Source: Mycobacterium sp. 852002-51971_SCH5477799-a (GTDB taxonomy: Bacteria > Actinomycetota > Actinomycetes > Mycobacteriales > Mycobacteriaceae). From it: 64,000 nt of DNA. Under the pieces are notes generated by a model that worked only from the letters and a program-made list of their open reading frames with translations, was not told the DNA's origin and made no database searches. The DNA lies in contig NZ_LZIF01000118.1 in the NCBI RefSeq assembly GCF_001667145.1, positions 1-64,000 on the forward strand, given 5' to 3'. The translations under genes were made by a program, and so were the position numbers. Of the stretch, positions 1-8,535 are shown piece by piece (the first letter of the stretch is position 1; each line of letters opens with the position of its first letter).

Positions 1-3000
1 ATCACCGCCGCCTGGTCAACACCCTCGAGCCGGGCCAGAGCGGCCTGCACCTCACCCAGCTCGATGCGATACCCGCGAATCTTCACCTGATCATCGGCAC
101 GACCCAGATACTGCAACTGCCCGTCGGCGCCCCACCGCACCAAATCCCCGGTGCGATACATCCGTTGCCCCGGACCGCTGAACGGACATGCCACAAACCG
201 CGACGCCGTCAACCCCGCCCGCCCGACGTAGCCGTAGGCCACGCCGGCACCGGCGATATACAGCTCACCCACCACGCCGGCCGACACCCGGCGCAACCCG
301 GCGTCGAGCACGAACAACGCCGCGCCGGCGACCGGCGAACCGATCGGCACCACCCCCGAGCCCCGCCGCAACGGCGCGCTGGCCGCCGCGTACACCGTCG
401 CCTCGGTGGGGCCATAGGCGTTGATCATCACCCGATTTGGCGCCCACCGCTGCACCAGCTCGGCCGGACAGGCCTCACCGGCCACCACCAACGCCGCCGA
501 CTCCAACCCCGAGGCCGACAACACGCCCACCGCCGAGGGCGTCTGGTTCAAGACGGTTACCTGCTCGCCAATCAGCAAGGCGTGCAACTCATCCGGTGAC
601 GAGGCCACCTCCTCGGGTACCACTACCAACCGCCCGCCGTGCAACAACGCCCCGAAAATCTCGTACACCGACACGTCGAACACGAGCGAATGCCATTGCG
701 ACCACACCCGCCCGGAACCGATCGCCAGACCACCGGCCTCAGCGGTCAACAACTCGGTGACGCTGCGATGTGCGACTGCGACCCCTTTGGGCACACCGGT
801 CGTGCCCGAGGTGTAGATCAGGTAAGCGACATCGTCCGGGGACGGCATCGCCGGCAACCCGGTGCTGACTTCGCGGCCAACAGCCGGATCGTCGACATCG
901 ATGACCACCACCGCGGATCCGTGCAGCCGATCGGCAAGCGCCCCCGTCGTCAACGCGGCGACCGGCGTCGCGTCGGCCACCATGAACTCGATCCGCGCCA
1001 CGGGCAGCGCGGGATCGATCGGCAGATAGGCCGCCCCGGTCTTGAGCACCGCCAGGATCGCCACGATCGCCTCGGTCGAGCGCGGCACCAACAGCGCCAC
1101 ACACTCCCCCGGACGCGCGCCCCACCCGACCAGCAAGTGCGCCAACCGATTCGAGGCCTCGTCCAGCTCCCGATACGAGATTGAGCGCCCGTCACAGGTC
1201 AACGCCAACGCGTCCGGCGTTCGCGTGACCTGCGCGGCAAACAACTCAGGGATCGACACCGACGCCGACGGGCGGCCCAGCACCGCCCGATTGCCCCACT
1301 CGTCCAGCCCGACCTGCTCATCCTCATCGAGCAGATCGATCGACAGCAATCGGCGACTGGTATCGGCGGTCATGGCCGACAGCACCGTTTGCAACCGCGC
1401 GAACAGCGACTCGACCCTGGCCGCGTCGAACACGTCGGCGTCGTACTCGACGCGAAGGCCCAATTCGGGACCTGGAATGGCGGCGACCGTCAGCGGGTAG
1501 TGGGTGGATTCGTGCATGTCGAATCGGGTGATGGCCAACTCCTGGCCGCCAACCAACGCGGCGGTGTCCACCGGGTAGTTTTCGAAGACGAACAAGGTGT
1601 CGAACAATTGGTCGTGTCCGGTGGCGCGGTGGATCTCGGCCAGCGCCAGATGCTGGTGCTCCACCGTGTGGTTGTAGAAATCTTGCAGCTGATCCAGCAG
1701 GTCGGCGCCCGTGGTTGCCGCGGTGATCCGCGCCCGCGTCGGGACCGTGTTGATCAGCAGCCCCACCATCGAATCCGCACCGGCCAATTCCGCCGGCCGC
1801 CCCGACACCGCGGTACCGAAGGCCACATCGTGCAGGCCCGTCAGCCACACCAACAGCTGCGCCCACGCCGCCTGCAGCACGACGGCGACAGTGGTGTGCT
1901 GCGTGCGCGCCAACTCGCCGATGGCACGGGTGAGCTCCGCAGAGATCCAAAACGATTGCACGCCTGGCGGTCCCGGCTCTGATCGCCCTGGTGGGCTCAC
2001 CACGGTCGGGGTGTCAAGACCGGCCAACACCTCACGCCAGGCCGCGAGGGCCGCGTCGCGATCCCGCTCGGCCAGCCAGCCGACAAAGTGGCGATACGAC
2101 GGCGCCGCGGGCAGCTGGCGTCCGTAATAGCCGGCGAAGATTTCGGCCATCAGGATGGGCAACGACCAGCCATCCAGGACGATGTGGTGATTCGTCAGCA
2201 CCAATCGGTGCCGGTCTTTCGCGGTGCGAAGCAACACCGCCCTGAATGACGGCGGGTCGGCCAGATCGCACACCGCGGCGCGTTCAGCAGCACCAATCTC
2301 TTTGACCCATTCGTCGACGTCCAAGTCGACGCCGTCCAAGTCGATGTACCGCCACGGCAGCACCGGATCGGCCGGGATGATCTGCACCGGCTCGTCGAAA
2401 TCTGCGCAGAATCGAGCCGCCAGGTGGGGATGCCGGGTCACCACGGTGTGCAGCGCCTCGCGTAGCCGATCCTGGTCGAGGGCACCGCTGAAAGTGATGT
2501 CGAGCTGCACCGCGTACACGTCCTGGCCGCCCCGGGCGGTGCTGGTGTGAAACAGCAACCCCTGCTGCAACGGGGTCAACGGCAACACGTCAGCAAGCCG
2601 GTACTGCTCCTGCAGCTCATCGAGCTGGGTTTGGGTCAAGCGAGCGGGAGCGAAATCTGATGGCGTCCATCCGCCCCCGCCACCGCGAACATGCGCACAG
2701 ATCCCGGCCAGGGCCTCAAACCACAATCGGCCCAGCCGATCGACCTGTTCGCGATCCAGCGCCGACGGGGCCCACGTCCAATTCGCGTGCAGCTGCGGGC
2801 CGGATTCGGTGTCCACCGTGCCGGCGTTGAGCTCCACTGTGTGCGACATCGGCATCGCCGGCGGCATCCCCGCGACCGCGCCGCTGAGCGACAGCCCGTC
2901 CCGATGCACCCGCCACGAATCGTCGAATACCTCGGCCGCCGAACCCAATCGGCCCAGATAGTTGAACCCTATCGCCGGATCGGGTCCGGCCAGCTCAACG

Positions 3001-6000
3001 TCGGGATTCAGGTAGCGCAGCAAACCGTAACTCAGCGGATCCGGCAGGGCGCGCAGCTGCTCCTTGACGTCCTTGACCAGCGCTCCCAACGGCGCCTCAC
3101 CGGCGACCACTTGGCCCCACCTCAGCCCTCCGACGCTCAGCGCCGCGGGATATTTGGTGGTAAACCACCCCACCGTGCGCGTCAGGTCCACATCGGCGGC
3201 CAACTCCTCGTGGCGCCCATGACCCTCCACGTCGATGCCGATCGGCGTGGCTGGCCGGCGGGAGAACTCCGCAACCGCCAGCGCGAACGCGATCAGCAGA
3301 ATGTCGTGCACTCCGGCGTGAAACGCCGTCGGCACTTCACCCAGCAGGATCCGGGTGGTCTCGGCGTCCAGCGACACCGACAAGAAACCGGCGGCGGCAA
3401 ACGTATCCGCCTCGGGCTGCGCGGCCGGCAACACCGCCGGTGCGGCCGTCACCTGCCGCCATGCGTCGGCCTGATCGACGACCGCCCGCGTGCGCGCGTG
3501 CTCCGCCAGCAATGACGACCACCGGGCAAACGAGGTGCCCGCCGCCGGAAGAGCTATCGGGTGCCCGCCGCGGCGCTGAACCCACGCGAGGTTGAGGTCT
3601 TCCAGCAGAATTCGCCACGACACCCCGTCAACGGCCAGATGGTGAATGACCAACGCCAACTCGCCCGTCGGGCCGGCCCACACCGCACTGAGCATCACCC
3701 CAGCCGCGGGGTTCAACCGCGACCGCGCCTCGACCAATGCCTCCTCGGACAACGCGTCCACGCCTCGCAGGCAATCGCCGGCATGCACCGACCCCGGTTC
3801 GGGAACCTCCAGCAACCAGTTTCCGGCGCCATCGTCGTCGGCGCGCAGCCGCAGCATGGCATGGCGATCCAGCAGCGCCTGCAACATGGCCACCACATCG
3901 GGCTCGCTCACCCCGGCGGGGGCATGCACCACCACGGTTTGGTTGAACTGCTCGACCGGGCCACCGACCTCCTGTAGCGACCGCATGATCGGCGTCGCGA
4001 TGACCGGCCCGACCCCCTCGTCAATGCGGCCGGCCTCGCCGCTGGCCACGGCTACCACCCTGGCCAGTCGGGCCACCGTCTGCTCGACGAATACGTGGCG
4101 GGGCCGAAACACCAGGCCCGCTGCCCGCGCCCGAGCCACCACCTGCATCGACAGAATGCTGTCCCCACCCAGCTCGAAGAAGGACTCGTCAACCCCGACC
4201 CGCTCGAGCCCCAGCACCTGGGCGTAGATCCCTGCCAGGATCTCCTCGGTCGCGTTGGCCGGCGCCCGGTAGCGATCGCCGTCCTGGTACTCCGGCGCCG
4301 GCAGCGCGCGGACATCGAGTTTGCCGTTGGTCGTCAACGGCAGCGCCTCGAGGACCACCATTGCGGTCGGCACCATGTAGGCGGGCAGCCGCTCCGCCAA
4401 TGCGCTGCGCACCTGCGCCGGGTCGGAGATGCCGGTGACATAGCCGACCAGACGTTTGTCGCCGCGGCGGTCCTCACGGGTGATCACGGCCGCCTGCTCC
4501 ACGCCGTCCAGGCCGGCCAACGCCGCCTGCACTTCACCCAACTCGATGCGATACCCGCGGATCTTGACCTGCTCGTCGGCGCGCCCGACATACCGCAATT
4601 GCCCGTCGACGCCCCAACTGACCCGGTCGCCGGTGCGATACATGCGCTGTCCGGCGCCCCCAAACGGACATGCCACAAACCGCGACGCACTCAAGCCCGC
4701 CCGGTCCACATATCCATAGGCCAGCCCGTCCCCGGCCACATACAACTCACCCACCGCACCGACGGGCACCGGATGCAACCACCCGTCCAGCACGAATAGG
4801 GCGGCCCCGGGTACCGGTACGCCGATCGGCACCGACGCCGCCCCCGCCTCGAGCGGTGCGCTGATCGCCACGACCATCGTCGTCTCGGTCGGACCGTAGG
4901 CATTGCGCATCATCCGCCCCGGCGCCCACCGATCCACCAACTCGACCGGGCATGGCTCGCCGGCGACCATCACCGCCGTCGATCCCAAGCCCTGCGGCGA
5001 CAGCACCCCCAGGGCAGACGGGGTTCGGGCGAGCGCAGTGACCTGCTCGGTTACCAGCAACGCGTGGAGGTCTTCGGGTGAGCTGGCCACCTCTTCGGGC
5101 ACCACCACCAGCCGTCCGCCACCCAGCAGCGAACCGAAGATCTCCCATACCGAGGAGTCAAACCCGTACGAATGACACTGCGTCCACACCCCGGGCCTGG
5201 GCAGGTAGGCATCCAGCACCTCGATCAGCTGGGTGACGTTCCGGTGGCTGACCGCCACCCCCTTGGGCACACCGGTAGTGCCCGAGGTGTAGATGAGATA
5301 GGCGATGTCGTCGGGCGCCGGAGCCTGCACGGCCGTGCCAGGGCAGGCCTCGATTCGGGGGTCGTCGACATCGATCACGGGAAGGCCGCATCCGCTCAGC
5401 CGCGGGCGCAGGTCCGCCGAGGCGACCGCGACGATCGGCGCGGCATCGTCGATCATGAATTTGATGCGCGCGTCGGGATGCGCCGCGTCGATAGGCACGT
5501 AGGCCGCACCGGTTTTGAGAACCGCCAGCATCGCGACGACGGTCTTGGCCGAACGCGCCAACAGCAACGCCACACGCTGCCCGGGACCCACCCCGTCAGC
5601 GGCCAAGAAATGCGCCAACCTGTTGGACGCGTCATCGAGCTCTCGATACGAGATCGATCGGCCCTCGTACGTCAGCGCTAACGCCTCCGGGACGAGGGCC
5701 ACCTGCGCAGCAAACAGCGCCGGGATCGAACCCGACATGCTCGACTGGCGAGTCAACACCCCCTGGTTGCCCCAACCACCCAACCGATCATGCTCAGTGG
5801 CATCCAGCAGATCGATCGTCGAGAGCGGCCGTGCCGGGTCGGCCGTCATAGCGGCTAAAACCCGCTCCAACCGTCTCGCCAGATCGCGGACCTCGAAGTT
5901 CCAGGATGACTGCCCATTGGACGCCGTGCTAAGGAAAAGGTCGTCACCGGAGCTGGAGAACATCAGGCCGAAGCCGTCTACCACGCCGCTGTTGGTCAAG

Positions 6001-7100
6001 GAGGCCGAAGCCGCGACGCCGCCAAACGGCAGAGTGAATCGAGACGGGAGAAAATTGACGGTCACCCTGTCGAATGACCGACCATGCCCCCGAGCCTTGC
6101 GCTCGAGGGCTTCCACCGGAAACCTCTGGTGCTGCACCGCTTCCCGTATTCGGGTGTCCACGTATCCGCAAAAATCGGCAACCGTAGCCGCGGGCGACAG
6201 CCTCAACACCAGGGGCACCACTCCGGCCACCATCCCGGGAAGCGTTTTCGACTCCGGACGCACGCGTCGGCTGACGGGAAAGTCGAGTACTACCTCTGAC
6301 GCATCCGCGTGGTACCCGCGGACCAGAAGCGCGCATGCGGCGGTGATGACCGACGAGCGGGGCACATTCCACACCCGGCACAACTCATCGATGCGCCGAA
6401 TTGCCAAGGGATTCAACCGAACCGGATCAGAAGGCGGCTCCGGTTCCCGCTCGCCACAGGGTTGGGGCAAGCGATGCTGCTCTGCACCCTCCGCCGGGAG
6501 GTTCTGCGTCCAATAACTCTGGTCTTCCAGATACTCCTTGGATGCCTCATATTCCTGCTCGCAGTCGACCAAGTCCTGCAAGGAACCCAGGAGGGCGCCA
6601 GGAATTGGCGCCCCGGACACAACCGCGGAGTAGACGGCCGCGAGCCGCTGGCCGATCAGCGCTATGCCGGACCCATCCAGAACTATGTGGTGGACACACC
6701 AGAACAGGTAGAACTCATCGCGGCGCACCTGGAAAAGTACAAATTTGAACAGCGGCCCGGTGAAGGGCATCGGCGTGCTCTGTATCGACGACGCGATCCG
6801 TTGCGCTTCCTGCAGCGAATCGCTTGAGCAGGTCAGGTCGTAGAAGTCGACCTTGACGTCCGGGTAGTCGATCACGCTTTGCACAACCTGGCCGTCGACC
6901 TCGAAGAAGGCGGCCCTGAGCGGCTCAGCCTCGCTAACGGATCGGCGAATCGCCCACTCCAGGGCTTCGCGTTCCACCGGGCCCTCGAACTTCACGAACA
7001 GGCCCAACTGCCACCCCGCGCCCAGCTGACCCGTTTCCTGCGCAAGCCAAATCTCTAGTTGACCCCGCGTCAGTGGAAGTGCCCGGTCCCCAAGCACCAT
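1..7100 (-). CDS. Non-ribosomal peptide synthetase, 5' part (C-A-PCP-E-C-A...), runs off the window
   Basis: About 2366 codons are open on the minus strand from ATG 7100 to the window edge, with no stop or frameshift found on reading it through. The start has a strong ribosome site (AAAGGAG, 7110-7104). Domains in order, by residue: condensation about 8-430 with HHIVLDG near 137; adenylation about 470-960 with YTSGTTGVPKG near 600; carrier site LGGDSILSM near 977; epimerisation about 1020-1450 with HHLAVDGVSWRIL near 1151 and FNYLGR; condensation about 1490-1920 with HHIVLDGWS near 1636; second adenylation from about 1960, cut in its C-terminal part. It should load and epimerise one amino acid and condense it with a second. 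An N-terminal condensation domain on the first protein of a line fits fatty-acyl initiation, as in glycopeptidolipid synthetases; that is inference. Divergent mmpS/mmpL genes suggest an exported lipopeptide. Product unknown. Confidence 0.95.
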   Translation of the reverse strand, partial: MVLGDRALPLTRGQLEIWLAQETGQLGAGWQLGLFVKFEGPVEREALEWAIRRSVSEAEPLRAAFFEVDGQVVQSVIDYPDVKVDFYDLTCSSDSLQEAQRIASSIQSTPMPFTGPLFKFVLFQVRRDEFYLFWCVHHIVLDGSGIALIGQRLAAVYSAVVSGAPIPGALLGSLQDLVDCEQEYEASKEYLEDQSYWTQNLPAEGAEQHRLPQPCGEREPEPPSDPVRLNPLAIRRIDELCRVWNVPRSSVITAACALLVRGYHADASEVVLDFPVSRRVRPESKTLPGMVAGVVPLVLRLSPAATVADFCGYVDTRIREAVQHQRFPVEALERKARGHGRSFDRVTVNFLPSRFTLPFGGVAASASLTNSGVVDGFGLMFSSSGDDLFLSTASNGQSSWNFEVRDLARRLERVLAAMTADPARPLSTIDLLDATEHDRLGGWGNQGVLTRQSSMSGSIPALFAAQVALVPEALALTYEGRSISYRELDDASNRLAHFLAADGVGPGQRVALLLARSAKTVVAMLAVLKTGAAYVPIDAAHPDARIKFMIDDAAPIVAVASADLRPRLSGCGLPVIDVDDPRIEACPGTAVQAPAPDDIAYLIYTSGTTGVPKGVAVSHRNVTQLIEVLDAYLPRPGVWTQCHSYGFDSSVWEIFGSLLGGGRLVVVPEEVASSPEDLHALLVTEQVTALARTPSALGVLSPQGLGSTAVMVAGEPCPVELVDRWAPGRMMRNAYGPTETTMVVAISAPLEAGAASVPIGVPVPGAALFVLDGWLHPVPVGAVGELYVAGDGLAYGYVDRAGLSASRFVACPFGGAGQRMYRTGDRVSWGVDGQLRYVGRADEQVKIRGYRIELGEVQAALAGLDGVEQAAVITREDRRGDKRLVGYVTGISDPAQVRSALAERLPAYMVPTAMVVLEALPLTTNGKLDVRALPAPEYQDGDRYRAPANATEEILAGIYAQVLGLERVGVDESFFELGGDSILSMQVVARARAAGLVFRPRHVFVEQTVARLARVVAVASGEAGRIDEGVGPVIATPIMRSLQEVGGPVEQFNQTVVVHAPAGVSEPDVVAMLQALLDRHAMLRLRADDDGAGNWLLEVPEPGSVHAGDCLRGVDALSEEALVEARSRLNPAAGVMLSAVWAGPTGELALVIHHLAVDGVSWRILLEDLNLAWVQRRGGHPIALPAAGTSFARWSSLLAEHARTRAVVDQADAWRQVTAAPAVLPAAQPEADTFAAAGFLSVSLDAETTRILLGEVPTAFHAGVHDILLIAFALAVAEFSRRPATPIGIDVEGHGRHEELAADVDLTRTVGWFTTKYPAALSVGGLRWGQVVAGEAPLGALVKDVKEQLRALPDPLSYGLLRYLNPDVELAGPDPAIGFNYLGRLGSAAEVFDDSWRVHRDGLSLSGAVAGMPPAMPMSHTVELNAGTVDTESGPQLHANWTWAPSALDREQVDRLGRLWFEALAGICAHVRGGGGGWTPSDFAPARLTQTQLDELQEQYRLADVLPLTPLQQGLLFHTSTARGGQDVYAVQLDITFSGALDQDRLREALHTVVTRHPHLAARFCADFDEPVQIIPADPVLPWRYIDLDGVDLDVDEWVKEIGAAERAAVCDLADPPSFRAVLLRTAKDRHRLVLTNHHIVLDGWSLPILMAEIFAGYYGRQLPAAPSYRHFVGWLAERDRDAALAAWREVLAGLDTPTVVSPPGRSEPGPPGVQSFWISAELTRAIGELARTQHTTVAVVLQAAWAQLLVWLTGLHDVAFGTAVSGRPAELAGADSMVGLLINTVPTRARITAATTGADLLDQLQDFYNHTVEHQHLALAEIHRATGHDQLFDTLFVFENYPVDTAALVGGQELAITRFDMHESTHYPLTVAAIPGPELGLRVEYDADVFDAARVESLFARLQTVLSAMTADTSRRLLSIDLLDEDEQVGLDEWGNRAVLGRPSASVSIPELFAAQVTRTPDALALTCDGRSISYRELDEASNRLAHLLVGWGARPGECVALLVPRSTEAIVAILAVLKTGAAYLPIDPALPVARIEFMVADATPVAALTTGALADRLHGSAVVVIDVDDPAVGREVSTGLPAMPSPDDVAYLIYTSGTTGVPKGVAVAHRSVTELLTAEAGGLAIGSGRVWSQWHSLVFDVSVYEIFGALLHGGRLVVVPEEVASSPDELHALLIGEQVTVLNQTPSAVGVLSASGLESAALVVAGEACPAELVQRWAPNRVMINAYGPTEATVYAAASAPLRRGSGVVPIGSPVAGAALFVLDAGLRRVSAGVVGELYIAGAGVAYGYVGRAGLTASRFVACPFSGPGQRMYRTGDLVRWGADGQLQYLGRADDQVKIRGYRIELGEVQAALARLEGVDQAAV

Positions 7101-7128
7101 CGACTCCTTTAAGTAACAGAGCTGCTGA

Positions 7129-7332
7129 TCAGAAGGCCGACCAGCTGAAAAGATTCAACGGCCGCGCATTGCTCCGGTCCTGTCCGATGGAATACAGACA
7201 CGAAGCACGCTGCGCCGCGCCGTAGGCCGGCAGGCAGGCGGCTGGGACGCCGCCCCGCAGGCTGTCGTGCTCCACGTTGTTGCCCAAGACCAGAAAGCTC
7301 CCCCCGTACGGCTGTCGAACGGATCGATCCAC
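7129..7332 (-). pseudogene. Degenerate mbtH-like gene upstream of the NRPS
   Basis: A 67-codon frame opens at GTG 7332, seven bases after GGGAGGA, and stops 28 bases before the NRPS start. Its product reads GGSFLVLGNNVEHDSL, then VPAACLPAYG, then RASCLYSIGQDRSNARPLNL. This follows the MbtH pattern (FLVLVNDEGQHSLWP, VPAGW, YG, R..CLDYI..NWTD.RP.SL) in order and spacing, apart from a loss of about three residues after HSL. All three tryptophans invariant in MbtH proteins are missing. The usual N-terminal NPFD motif appears as IDPFDSRTGG in another frame, and one extra base in the C6 run at 7300-7305 would join it to the body. MbtH proteins activate many NRPS adenylation domains, so a decayed copy implies help in trans or none. 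A highly diverged but working protein starting at GTG 7332 cannot be excluded. Confidence 0.6.
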
Positions 7333-7923
7333 AACACTTCCTCCCGCCGATTGAAGGCAAGCGATGTGAAACCGCTCCAAACCCTAGTGGAGGTCAACCC
7401 GCCCTGTGCGGGTTTCGGCAAACATTCTGGCGTTGCTCTAAGAACGGTGGCGGAAGAAACGCGCCCAGCCGGTAAACGGGGTCCTGAAGTGCAGCGATCG
7501 GCTGGCTGCACCTCTTATTTACCGACCTGTAAGGGGCGCCGGGGCAGCGCCCAAACGTTCGCTAACCGTCCGTCGGGGTTCGCCGTTGCCGCGGCCCGTC
7601 CGCCAAGTCCGCGTTGGGGTAAAACCACGTCACCGCGCCGAGCCCGCGGGCCCCGACGGCAGTACCCTTCGCCGGCATACTGTGCATTACGATCCAATAT
7701 CGCGTTGGGAAAGTGCCGATACGAAGACCGCGCACGTGGTTTACTCGTCAAGATCAGGTCGCGGTCCCTGATGCGCTGCTAATTTGAGGTGATCGCCGCA
7801 CGGCTACCCTGCGGCGCGCATGCTCGAACTGCTTGCTCTTTGGTGGACCGCGTTTGATGTGTAAGTTGCAAGTTCGAACAACTGACATACGCCAGTGTGG
7901 ACGCGGGTGGAAGGTTGGATGCG
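7333..7923. other. Divergent intergenic region between the NRPS/mbtH side and mmpS
   Basis: About 590 bases without a gene I can support; the open frames here show no family resemblance. It must hold the promoters of both divergent units. Possible elements are a TAGGGT box on the minus strand (7386-7381) about 48 bases before the mbtH-like start, a short inverted repeat GGGCGC/GCGCCC at 7534-7552, and an inverted repeat AGTTG-N10-CAACT at 7864-7883 just upstream of mmpS that could be an operator. None is strong alone. Confidence 0.5.
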
Positions 7924-8535
7924 ATGGTCGAGCAGGGGGTGCGAGACGTTGCCGGAGCCGATACCGATGTCGCCGACACGACTCCCTTGCGCACCGGACA
8001 TGAGTCCGGCCGAGGCGGTCTCCCGCGACGTGCGGGCCGGCCTCCCGCCGCGCCGCCAACGCTGAGCAGATCACGAGAAATCCGACGAACTCGGGGGTTT
8101 TCGATTTTCAAGGTTCTGGGACGGCTATGGGTGCCGCTGGTCATACTCGCCGTGGTTGTTGCAGGAGGCTTCACCGTGTCACGACTGCATGGCATCTTCG
8201 GCTCTGAGAAGCAACTTTCGTACTCCGACACCCGCGCCAATGATTCCAAGCCCTTCAATCCCAAGCACCTGAGATACGAGGTCTTCGGCCCGCCTGGGAC
8301 GGTGGCCGCCATCAGCTACTTCGACGTCAATGGCGAACCCCAACACATCAAGGGAGAAAGCTTGCCGTGGTCGTTGGAGTTCGCGATCACCTCGGCGACG
8401 GCGGTCGGAAACGTTGTGGCCCAAGGGGATACGAACAGCATCGGTTGCCGCATCCTCGTCGACAATGTGGTCAAAGCCGAAAAGACTAGTCATGAAACGG
8501 CGGCGTTCACCTTCTGCATGCTGAAGTCAGCATGA
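7924..8535 (+). CDS. mmpS: MmpS-family membrane accessory protein with long N-terminal extension
   Basis: The 203-residue product has one transmembrane segment (WVPLVILAVVVAGGFTV, about residues 71-87), followed by the MmpS-type extracytoplasmic domain (SRLHGIFG, LRYEVFGPPGT, ISYFDVNGEP, LPWS). MmpS proteins partner MmpL transporters and help lipid or siderophore export. The start is taken as ATG 7924 because GGTGGAAGG lies about nine bases upstream; GTG 7897 in the same frame has no ribosome site. Family members are usually about 140 residues, so the roughly 65 residues ahead of the membrane segment, rich in Arg, Pro and Gly, are unusual and should be cytoplasmic. It overlaps the next gene by ATGA, so the two are translationally coupled. 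Confidence 0.85.
   Translation: MVEQGVRDVAGADTDVADTTPLRTGHESGRGGLPRRAGRPPAAPPTLSRSREIRRTRGFSIFKVLGRLWVPLVILAVVVAGGFTVSRLHGIFGSEKQLSYSDTRANDSKPFNPKHLRYEVFGPPGTVAAISYFDVNGEPQHIKGESLPWSLEFAITSATAVGNVVAQGDTNSIGCRILVDNVVKAEKTSHETAAFTFCMLKSA

Noticed and set aside
1..7100. Possible frameshift or break in the NRPS
   Set aside because: Reading every codon on the minus strand from 7100 to 1 gave ordered domains and no stop.
7381..7782. Several 70-170 codon frames in the mmpS/NRPS gap
   Set aside because: No ribosome sites, no motifs, mutually overlapping on both strands.
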